DNA of 21,620 nt from Alphaproteobacteria bacterium. Its GTDB lineage: Bacteria > Pseudomonadota > Alphaproteobacteria > Rhodobacterales > Rhodobacteraceae. Numbering within the stretch: the stretch's first letter is position 1; each line of letters starts with the position of its first letter. This document shows positions 14,746 to 21,620 of this stretch, piece after piece. Location of the stretch: assembly GCA_003696705.1 (NCBI GenBank), contig RFGD01000092.1, forward strand, positions 1-21,620, read 5' to 3'. Made by a program: the position numbers and the translations under genes. The notes beneath the pieces are model-generated. The model did not search any database and had not been told where the DNA came from. It saw nothing but the letters and a program-made list of their open reading frames with translations.

Positions 14746-14774
14746 TTGTTTTTGCCTTCCCGTCGGCCTATAGC
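14746..14774 (+). promoter_or_regulatory. Probable sigma70 promoter of fumC
   Basis: TTGTTT (14746-14751) and TATAGC (14769-14774) are 17 bases apart in the 79-base gap between sspB and fumC. The start would be near 14781, leaving a short leader with GGAGGAAGG before the fumC ATG. Confidence 0.55.
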
Positions 14775-14803
14775 CGGGCCGGACAGATCGGAGGAAGGTA
14801 TTC

Positions 14804-16198
<1,395 letters not shown>

Positions 16199-16215
16199 GG
16201 CACCGGACAGGAGCC

Positions 16216-16413
16216 ATGGACGAGAAACCGGTGAACCTGAACAAGGCGCGCAAGGCCCGTGCCCGGGCCGAGGCGCGCCGGCAGGCGGACGAGAACGCCG
16301 TGCGCTTCGGCCGAACGAAGGCCCAGCGCCTTCTCGAGGCGGCCCGGAACGAGAAGGCCCGCCGCATGCTGGACCGCCACCGGGTCGAGGACGACCCCGA
16401 CGCCGAGGCCTGA
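16216..16413 (+). CDS. DUF4169 small basic protein
   Basis: This 65-residue protein of unknown function is rich in Arg, Ala and Lys, and is predicted to be mostly one long helix with an acidic end (DDPDAEA). The start VNLNKARKARARAEAR and the later FGRTKAQRL are typical of DUF4169, a family I know mainly from Rhodobacterales and relatives, next to fumC. AGGAG lies 3 bases before the ATG, rather close. It follows fumC by 17 bases. The charge suggests nucleic-acid binding, but nothing shows it. Confidence 0.85.
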   Translation: MDEKPVNLNKARKARARAEARRQADENAVRFGRTKAQRLLEAARNEKARRMLDRHRVEDDPDAEA

Positions 16414-16579
16414 CGACCGGCAGGGATGCAACGGGGGCCGACGGCGCCGCGGCCGCGCGGGACCCGATCGCGGCCGGGCGGCCCGGCTCACCCCTTGCCC
16501 TCAGTCCGTTGCGGGCGCGATGGACGGACCCGGGCCCTTCGCCCGGCTGCGCCGTCAGGCACCAAACCCGCCGTTCGCG

Positions 16580-16614
16580 AAAGAAAAACGGGCCGCCCCC
16601 GAAGGGACGGCCCG
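16580..16614 (-). terminator. Intrinsic terminator of lon
   Basis: On the minus strand, CGGGCCGTCCC, loop TTC and GGGGGCGGCCCG form a long GC stem (16614-16589). TTTTTCTTT follows at 16588-16580. This is a textbook terminator, about 35 bases past the lon stop. On the plus strand there is no T run, so it serves lon. Confidence 0.85.
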
Positions 16615-16630
16615 AATGGGTGCCAATTTT

Positions 16631-16644
16631 CGCGCCCGGGCGCG
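16631..16644. terminator. Perfect 14-base palindrome at the end of lon
   Basis: CGCGCCCGGGCGCG is flanked by TTTT on each strand (AATTTT before it, TTTTC after it on the plus strand). It starts 3 bases after the lon stop codon. It could act as a short bidirectional terminator for lon and for the opposing fumC-DUF4169 transcript, next to the stronger terminator beyond. Its small loop when folded makes it weaker. Confidence 0.45.
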
Positions 16645-16647
16645 TTT

Positions 16648-19062
16648 TCAGTGCGTGCGCCCCGTCGCCTCCTCGGCGGCTTCGGCCTTCACGGCCGCCT
16701 TCTTGGCGGCTTCCGCGGCCTCGGCGGCCTCGTCCCACTCGATGGGCTCGGGCTTGCGGACGAGGGCATGTTCCAGGACTTCGCGAACGTGGCGGACCGG
16801 AATGATCTCGAGCCCTTCCTTCACGTTGTCCGGGATCTCGGCCAGGTCCTTGGCATTCTCCTCGGGGATCAGCACCGTCTTGATGCCACCCCGAAGGGCC
16901 GCAAGAAGCTTCTCCTTGAGCCCGCCGATGGGCAGGACGTTGCCGCGCAAGGTGACCTCGCCGGTCATGGCGATGTCCTTGCGGACCGGGATGCCCGTCA
17001 GGACCGAAACCATCGCCGTGACCATCGCGATGCCGGCCGACGGCCCGTCCTTGGGCGTCGCTCCCTCGGGGACGTGGACGTGGATGTCCCAGCGCTCGAA
17101 GTCGGTCGGCTTGACGCCGATCTCGGGCGCGATCGAACGCACGAAGCTTGACGCCGCGTCGATCGATTCCTTCATCACCTCGCCGAGCTTGCCGGTCGCC
17201 TTGACCCGCCCCTTGCCAGGGAGCTTCAGCGCCTCGATCGACAGAAGGTCGCCGCCGACGCTGGTCCAGGCCAGCCCGGTCACGACGCCGACCTGATCTT
17301 CCTTCTCGGCCAGGCCATAGCGATACTTCCGCACGCCCAGGAAATCCTCGAGGTTCTCGGGCGTGACGACGACCTTCTCGGCCTCGCCCGAGACGATGCG
17401 CGTCACCGCCTTCCGCGCAAGCTTCGAGAGCTCGCGCTCGAGGTTCCGGACGCCCGCCTCGCGCGTGTAGTAGCGGATGACGTCCATGATGGCTTCATCC
17501 GTGACCTCGAACTCGCCCTTCTTCAGGCCGTGGTTCTTCACGATCTTCGGCAGGAGGTGGCGCCGGGCGATCTGAAGCTTCTCGTCCTCGGTGTAGCCCG
17601 ACAGGGGGATGATCTCCATCCGGTCCAGAAGCGGGCCCGGGATGTTGTAGGAGTTTGCCGTCGTCACGAACATGACGTTCGACAGGTCGTACTCCACCTC
17701 CAGGTAGTGATCGACGAAGGTCGCGTTCTGTTCGGGGTCCAGGACCTCGAGCAGCGCCGCCGCCGGATCACCCCGGAAATCCTGCCCGAGCTTGTCGATC
17801 TCGTCGAGAAGGATGAGCGGGTTCGTCGTCTTGGCCTTGCGCATGGCCTGGATGATCTTGCCAGGCATCGAGCCGATATAGGTCCGACGGTGACCGCGGA
17901 TCTCGGATTCGTCGCGCACGCCGCCAAGGCTGATGCGGATGAACTCGCGCCCCGTGGCCTTCGCGATCGAGCGGCCAAGCGACGTCTTGCCGACGCCCGG
18001 CGGGCCGACAAGGCACAGGATCGGCCCCTTCAGCTTGCCCGAGCGGCTTTGCACCGCCAGATACTCGATGATCCGCTCCTTGACCTTCTCGAGCCCGTAG
18101 TGATCCTCGTCGAGGATCCGCTGGGCCATCGAAAGGTCCTTCTTGACGCGGCTCTTCTTGCCCCACGGCAGGGACAGCAGCCAGTCGAGATAGTTGCGCA
18201 CGACCGTCGCCTCGGCCGACATCGGCGACATCGACTTCAGCTTCTTCAGTTCGTGTTCGGCCTTCTCGCGCGCTTCCTTCGAGAGCTTCGTCTTCTGGAT
18301 CTTCTCCTCGAGCTCCCGGATCTCGGAATCCTCGCCCCCCTCGCCGAGCTCCTGCTGGATCGCCTTCATCTGCTCGTTGAGGTAATACTCGCGCTGGGTC
18401 TTCTCCATCTGGCTCTTGACCCGGCTCTTGATCTTGCGCTCGACCTGAAGGACGGACATTTCGCCTTCCATCAGCGCATAGACACGCTCGAGCCGTTCGG
18501 CAACGTCCAGCGTCTCGAGGATTTCCTGCTTCTGGGCGACGTCGATCCCCAGATGACCCGCGACCAGATCGGCAAGGCGCGACGGATCCGACGTCTCGGC
18601 GACGGCGGCCAGGGCCTCTTCGGGAATGTTCTTCTTGATCTTGGCGTAGCGCTCGAAGTCCTCGACGACGGTGCGCACGAGCGCTTCGACCACGGCAGGG
18701 TCGCCCGGCGTCTCTTCAAGGATTTCGACGCGGGCTTCGAAGAATTCATCGGTGCGGACGAACTCGGCAATGCGCACGCGGCTTTGCCCCTCGACCAGCA
18801 CCTTCACGGTACCGTCGGGAAGCTTCAGAAGCTGGAGGACATTGGCAAGGACGCCGGTGCGATAGATGCCCTCGGCGGTGGGTTCGTCCTGGCTCGCGTC
18901 GATCTGCGAGGAAAGAAGGATCTGCCTGTCATCCTTCATCACTTCCTCGAGCGCGCGAACCGATTTCTCGCGTCCAACGAAAAGCGGCACGATCATGTGG
19001 GGAAAGACCACGATGTCGCGCAGCGGCAGGACGGGATAGGTGGTTTGGGATTGCTCGGTCAT
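16648..19062 (-). CDS. lon: ATP-dependent protease Lon (class LonA)
   Basis: This 804-residue cytoplasmic AAA+ serine protease degrades misfolded and selected regulatory proteins. Domains are: N-terminal substrate-binding LON domain (about 8-200), a coiled-coil linker (about 200-300), the ATPase with Walker A GPPGVGKT (353-360) and Walker B LILLDEID (416-423), and the C-terminal protease with Ser675 in KDGPSAG and Lys718 in GGLKEKLL, the catalytic pair. The C-terminus carries an Ala/Glu-rich tail (about 779-800) beyond the usual fold. The start at 19062, with AGGA upstream, is chosen over the ATG at 19170. The latter lies upstream of the predicted transcription start. A heat-shock promoter and folded leader precede it. 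Lon length and motifs are standard. Confidence 0.97.
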   Translation of the reverse strand: MTEQSQTTYPVLPLRDIVVFPHMIVPLFVGREKSVRALEEVMKDDRQILLSSQIDASQDEPTAEGIYRTGVLANVLQLLKLPDGTVKVLVEGQSRVRIAEFVRTDEFFEARVEILEETPGDPAVVEALVRTVVEDFERYAKIKKNIPEEALAAVAETSDPSRLADLVAGHLGIDVAQKQEILETLDVAERLERVYALMEGEMSVLQVERKIKSRVKSQMEKTQREYYLNEQMKAIQQELGEGGEDSEIRELEEKIQKTKLSKEAREKAEHELKKLKSMSPMSAEATVVRNYLDWLLSLPWGKKSRVKKDLSMAQRILDEDHYGLEKVKERIIEYLAVQSRSGKLKGPILCLVGPPGVGKTSLGRSIAKATGREFIRISLGGVRDESEIRGHRRTYIGSMPGKIIQAMRKAKTTNPLILLDEIDKLGQDFRGDPAAALLEVLDPEQNATFVDHYLEVEYDLSNVMFVTTANSYNIPGPLLDRMEIIPLSGYTEDEKLQIARRHLLPKIVKNHGLKKGEFEVTDEAIMDVIRYYTREAGVRNLERELSKLARKAVTRIVSGEAEKVVVTPENLEDFLGVRKYRYGLAEKEDQVGVVTGLAWTSVGGDLLSIEALKLPGKGRVKATGKLGEVMKESIDAASSFVRSIAPEIGVKPTDFERWDIHVHVPEGATPKDGPSAGIAMVTAMVSVLTGIPVRKDIAMTGEVTLRGNVLPIGGLKEKLLAALRGGIKTVLIPEENAKDLAEIPDNVKEGLEIIPVRHVREVLEHALVRKPEPIEWDEAAEAAEAAKKAAVKAEAAEEATGRTH

Positions 19063-19072
19063 TTCTGTTCCT

Positions 19073-19119
19073 GTTCTTGGCAGAACTGCCCGACCCCGCA
19101 CGGCGGCAATACGGGCAGT
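19073..19119 (-). promoter_or_regulatory. Overlapping hairpins in the lon leader
   Basis: In the lon mRNA leader, ACTGCCCG (19119-19112) can pair with CGGGCAGT (19092-19085), with an inner CCGC-CGT-GCGG stem. The 3' arm can instead form GGCA-GTTC-TGCC, or GTTCT-GCCA-AGAAC (19086-19073), which ends directly before the AGGA ribosome site. The forms exclude one another in part. This could be a temperature-responsive or stabilising leader; no function is shown. Confidence 0.4.
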
Positions 19120-19140
19120 CCCCTGTGCTCGACCCTGAAA

Positions 19141-19167
19141 ATGGGGGTTTCGGCCCGAGTCTTCAAG
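19141..19167 (-). promoter_or_regulatory. RpoH (sigma32) heat-shock promoter of lon
   Basis: On the minus strand, CTTGAA (19167-19162) is followed after 15 bases by CCCCAT, continuing as TTT (19146-19141 and on). This matches the sigma32 consensus CTTGAA...CCCCAT almost perfectly, with usual spacing. Transcription would start near 19133, about 70 bases before the lon ATG. Heat control of lon is established in other bacteria. Confidence 0.8.
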
Positions 19168-19290
19168 CATTCCCCGACAGGCGCCCGCGGAACCCCACCG
19201 GCGCGGCCGTTTTCATGGCCCCGAGGCGCGTCGACGCCGGCCGCCGAGGGCGCCCGGGTCCGACAGATGGCGGCCGCCGGCGGGGGAAAT

Positions 19291-20448
19291 TCAGAGCGGT
19301 TCGATGTCGCCCGCGGCCCGTTCGGCCTCGAAGGCGCGCTGCCAATCGGCGAAGCGCCCGTTGGCGATCGCCTCGCGCATGGCGGCCATCAGTTCCTGAA
19401 AGTAATGCAGGTTGTGCCAGGTCAGAAGCATTGCCGCGATGATCTCTCCGGCCCGGTGCACATGGTGGAGATAGGCCCGCGAATAGTGCCGGCACGCCGG
19501 GCAGGCGCAATGCTCGTCGATGGGGCGCGGATCCTCCCGGTGGCGGGCGTTTCGCATGTTCAGGACACCGCGGCGGGTGAAGACCTGGCCGGTCCGCCCC
19601 GACCGCGTCGGCAGCACGCAGTCCATCATGTCCACCCCGCGCGCGACCGCGCCGACGATGTCCTCGGGCTTGCCGACGCCCATGAGATAGCGCGGCCTGT
19701 CCGCGGGCAGCATGTCGGGGGCGTAGTCGAGAACGGAAAACATGCGCTCCTGCCCCTCGCCCACGGCAAGGCCGCCGATGGCATAGCCGTCGAAGCCGAT
19801 CTCGCGAAGCCGCTCGGCGCTTTCGGCGCGCAGATCCCGATAGACGCTGCCCTGCTGGATGCCGAAAAGCGCGTGGCCCGGCCGGTCGCCGAAGGCCTCG
19901 CGCGAGCGACGGGCCCAGCGCATGGAAAGGCGCATGCTCTCGGCGGCCGTGGCTTCGTCCGCCGGCCAGGGCGTGCATTCGTCAAAGGCCATGACGATAT
20001 CCGAGCCCAGAAGACGCTGGATCTCCATCGAACGCTCTGGCGTCAGCGTGTGCCGAGAGCCGTCGATGTGGCTCTTGAAGGTGACGCCTTCCTCGCTGAG
20101 CTTGCGCAGCTCTGCAAGGCTCATGACCTGATAGCCACCGGAATCCGTCAGGATCGGCCGGGGCCAGTTCATGAAACGATGCAAGCCCCCAAGGCGGTCG
20201 ATCAGCTCGGCGCCGGGACGCAGCATCAGGTGATAGGTATTGCCAAGGATGATGTCGGCGCCGGTTGCCCGGACGCTTTCGGGCAGCATGGCCTTGACCG
20301 TGCCGGCGGTGCCGACCGGCATGAAGGCGGGCGTGCGGATCTGCCCGCGCGGCGTGTGGATCACGCCCGTCCGCGCCTTGCCGTCCGTGCCGAGAAGTTC
20401 GAACCGGAAGACGCCCGGCGCCGCGGTCGAGCCCTCGTTGTCGGTCAT
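19291..20448 (-). CDS. tgt: tRNA-guanine transglycosylase
   Basis: This 385-residue enzyme swaps guanine-34 of tRNAs for Asp, Asn, His and Tyr with the queuosine precursor preQ1, in the cytoplasm. Seen here: Asp102 in TDSGGYQ (general acid/base), Asp156 in AFDECTP, the nucleophile Asp276 in DMMDCVLPTR, and the zinc site Cys314, Cys316, Cys319 (CACPAC) with His345. The TRSGRTG loop follows the nucleophile. The start at 20448 has AGGAG six bases upstream. The long frame continuing to 21159 runs through the opposite-strand Fe-S genes and is rejected. The gene stands alone on this strand, followed by the lon promoter region. Confidence 0.96.
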   Translation of the reverse strand: MTDNEGSTAAPGVFRFELLGTDGKARTGVIHTPRGQIRTPAFMPVGTAGTVKAMLPESVRATGADIILGNTYHLMLRPGAELIDRLGGLHRFMNWPRPILTDSGGYQVMSLAELRKLSEEGVTFKSHIDGSRHTLTPERSMEIQRLLGSDIVMAFDECTPWPADEATAAESMRLSMRWARRSREAFGDRPGHALFGIQQGSVYRDLRAESAERLREIGFDGYAIGGLAVGEGQERMFSVLDYAPDMLPADRPRYLMGVGKPEDIVGAVARGVDMMDCVLPTRSGRTGQVFTRRGVLNMRNARHREDPRPIDEHCACPACRHYSRAYLHHVHRAGEIIAAMLLTWHNLHYFQELMAAMREAIANGRFADWQRAFEAERAAGDIEPL

Positions 20449-20643
20449 GGTCCACTCCTGTCTCGTGCGCGCCCCTTTTGCGTCCGGGGCCGCCCCGTCG
20501 CAGGCGCACATACGCGCGCCGACCGTCGAAGAAAAGCCCCACCCTGCCCGACCGGCCGGGATTCCGCCCCATGGCGCCGGCGGCACTGGACCTTGGCGCG
20601 CGCTTTCCTTATATCTTTTGTCGGTTATTTGAAGGAGCAGCCG
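20449..20643. other. Divergent intergenic region between tgt and the DUF59 gene
   Basis: These 195 bases separate two divergently transcribed genes and must hold both promoters. For the plus strand, TATATC at 20611-20616 is a fair -10 box, 28 bases before the ATG, but the bases around 20588-20593 (TGGACC) are a poor -35, which suggests an activator. I see no convincing iron- or IscR-type operator by eye, and no small gene. Confidence 0.45.
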
Positions 20644-21009
20644 ATGACGGCCGAAACGCAGCAGCCCCTCAAAGGTGCACCGCTCATCAAGCCTTCGACG
20701 ACGGACCACCCCCTTTACGACGCGGTGGCCGAGGCGTGCCGCACCGTCTATGACCCCGAGATTCCCGTCAACATCTTCGATCTCGGCCTTGTCTACACGA
20801 TCGAGATCGATGACGAGAACGCCGTCCACATCATCATGACGCTGACCGCGCCCGGTTGCCCTGTCGCCGGCGAGATGCCCGGCTGGGTGGCCGAAGCCGT
20901 CGGCGCGGTGCCCGGCGTGAAGTCCGTCGACGTCGACCTGACCTGGGATCCCCCCTGGGGCATGGAGATGATGTCCGACGAGGCGCGGCTCGAACTCGGT
21001 TTCATGTGA
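20644..21009 (+). CDS. sufT: SufT-like DUF59 (MIP18-family) Fe-S assembly protein
   Basis: This 121-residue cytoplasmic protein has a DUF59/MIP18 domain. SufT-type proteins help mature Fe-S enzymes; the precise step is not settled. The family motif DPEIPVNIFDLGLVY (37-51) and TAPGCPV with Cys72 are present, and the end WDPPWGMEMMSDEARLELG is typical of the Suf-linked branch. The N-terminal 25 residues look disordered. AGGAG lies 6 bases before the ATG. The A-type carrier gene starts one base after the stop, so the two are surely cotranscribed. No sufBCDS genes are in the window, so this pair may be separate from the main suf operon or its edge. Confidence 0.87.
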   Translation: MTAETQQPLKGAPLIKPSTTDHPLYDAVAEACRTVYDPEIPVNIFDLGLVYTIEIDDENAVHIIMTLTAPGCPVAGEMPGWVAEAVGAVPGVKSVDVDLTWDPPWGMEMMSDEARLELGFM

Positions 21010-21010
21010 G

Positions 21011-21385
21011 ATGGTCATGTTGGGAACACCCGGAAACGCGCCTGTCACGCTGACCCCTGCCGCGGCGCGGCAGGTGCGCAAGCTCATGGAAGCCTCGGGC
21101 AAGGCGGGTCTGCGCATCGGTGTCCGCAAGGGCGGCTGCGCCGGCATGGAATACACCATGGAATATGTCGACGAGATCGGCGAACACGATGTCGTCGTCG
21201 AGCAGGATGGCGCACGGGTCCTGATTGCCCCGATGGCGCAGATGTTCCTGTTCGGAACCGAGATCGATTACGAGGTTTCGCTTCTGGAACAGGGCTTTCG
21301 CTTCAACAACCCCAATGTCGCCGAGGCCTGCGGCTGCGGCGAATCCATCCGTTTCCGCGAAGAAGGCGACGAGGCGCTCGGCTGA
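21011..21385 (+). CDS. A-type Fe-S carrier (IscA/SufA/ErpA family)
   Basis: This small cytoplasmic protein, up to 124 residues, receives Fe-S clusters from the scaffold and passes them to target enzymes. The three conserved cysteines are present: Cys43 in KGGCAGMEY, and Cys107 and Cys109 in ACGCGES. The start is uncertain: ATG at 21011 directly follows the sufT stop, while ATG at 21017 has GAG six bases upstream and would be two residues shorter. The location after sufT favours the Suf system, so SufA is likely, but the sequence alone does not separate SufA, IscA and ErpA. Confidence 0.92.
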   Translation: MVMLGTPGNAPVTLTPAAARQVRKLMEASGKAGLRIGVRKGGCAGMEYTMEYVDEIGEHDVVVEQDGARVLIAPMAQMFLFGTEIDYEVSLLEQGFRFNNPNVAEACGCGESIRFREEGDEALG

Positions 21386-21393
21386 ACCTCAGG

Positions 21394-21410
21394 CGACGCT
21401 TCAGGCGTCG
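21394..21410. terminator. Hairpin at the convergent carrier/oxygenase junction
   Basis: CGACGC-TTCAG-GCGTCG folds into a 6-pair stem in the 15-base gap and first codons between the two convergent genes. An alternative pairing of 21392-21399 with 21411-21418 also exists. There is no T run on either strand, so termination would be inefficient. Confidence 0.35.
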
Positions 21411-21620
21411 GCGTCGCCGCCTTCGGTCGCGAGGTGCAGGTAGGTCTCGCGGTAACGGCGCGCCAGATAGTCCCCGGCCAGGATGACCTTTCCCGAGCCG
21501 ATCGGCGCGACATTCGTGTCGTGGTTGGGGTTCACGAACATGGGCACCGAGATCCGCTCCTTCTCGCTGCCGATCACGCGATGCGGCGTGGCACGCACGC
21601 GCCCGCCGGTCCAGATCTCG
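21401..21620 (-). CDS. 2-oxoglutarate/Fe(II)-type oxygenase, C-terminal part
   Basis: The gene enters from the right edge; about 73 C-terminal residues are visible. EIWTGGRVRATPHRV holds the distal iron-ligand His (TPHRV), and ERISVPMFVNPN holds the Arg-x-Ser pair that binds the 2-oxoglutarate carboxylate in the isopenicillin N synthase-like family. The end is DYLARRYRETYLH and a short acidic tail. The substrate cannot be told from this fragment; such family members in bacteria act on varied small molecules. The frame runs open to 21620, so the start lies outside. Confidence 0.83.
   Translation of the reverse strand, partial: EIWTGGRVRATPHRVIGSEKERISVPMFVNPNHDTNVAPIGSGKVILAGDYLARRYRETYLHLATEGGDADA

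Noticed and set aside
16414..16579. Search for a ribbon-helix-helix gene after DUF4169
   Set aside because: As I recall, relatives often carry one next to fumC-DUF4169, but no frame in this gap encodes such a protein with a ribosome site.
17530..21009. 1159-codon plus-strand frame ending in the SufT-like protein
   Set aside because: Only the last 121 codons, from the ATG at 20644 with a ribosome site, are real. The rest is antisense to lon and tgt.
19291..21159. Extended tgt frame of 622 codons
   Set aside because: The extra N-terminal part crosses the opposite-strand Fe-S genes and their promoter. The start at 20448 has a ribosome site and matches family length.

Overview
The window is GC-rich chromosomal DNA from an alphaproteobacterium, most likely a marine member of the Rhodobacterales (Roseobacter group). 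The evidence is a two-piece (circularly permuted) tmRNA with the tag (A)ANDNRAPVALAA, a dmdA-acuI pair for dimethylsulfoniopropionate (DMSP) use, a trgA-trgB-cysK tellurite/cysteine cluster of the kind known from Rhodobacter, and an alpha-type SspB next to fumC and a DUF4169 gene. No insertion sequence, prophage or CRISPR array was seen, and nearly all the sequence is coding.

Layout. 1-43: 5' part of a tRNA-Ser(GGA), minus strand. 109-7763 (minus): a cysteine-desulfurase-like PLP enzyme, trgA, trgB (GGCT-like domain plus Nudix), cysK, a large MscS/DUF3772 channel, an AlaX tRNA-editing protein and a small unknown membrane protein. The last four overlap by ATGA. 7920-11549 (minus): DUF2182 membrane protein, DUF1326 Cys-rich protein, dmdA, acuI. 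This looks like one DMSP operon with a sigma70-type promoter at 11633-11661. 11683-13589 (plus, divergent): a GntR/FCD regulator and an orphan polyamine-type periplasmic binding protein, ending in a strong terminator. A TGTC-T-GACA palindrome sits on the -35 of the divergent DMSP operon and is a good candidate operator.

13717-14066 (plus): promoter and permuted ssrA. 14242-16413 (plus): sspB, fumC, DUF4169. SspB hands ssrA-tagged proteins to ClpXP, so the tag-making RNA and its adaptor are neighbours. 16648-19062 (minus): Lon protease behind a near-consensus heat-shock promoter and a structured leader. 19291-20448 (minus): tgt (queuosine tRNA modification). 20644-21385 (plus): a SufT-like DUF59 protein and an A-type Fe-S carrier. 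21401-21620 (minus): C-terminus of a 2-oxoglutarate/Fe(II)-type oxygenase.

Two themes stand out. The first is sulfur: DMSP demethylation, acryloyl-CoA reduction, a desulfurase-like enzyme, cysteine synthase and tellurite resistance lie side by side. The second is protein quality control: tmRNA, SspB and Lon lie within 5.5 kb. The least explained part is the DUF2182-DUF1326 pair at the head of the DMSP operon, together with its divergent regulator and binding protein.
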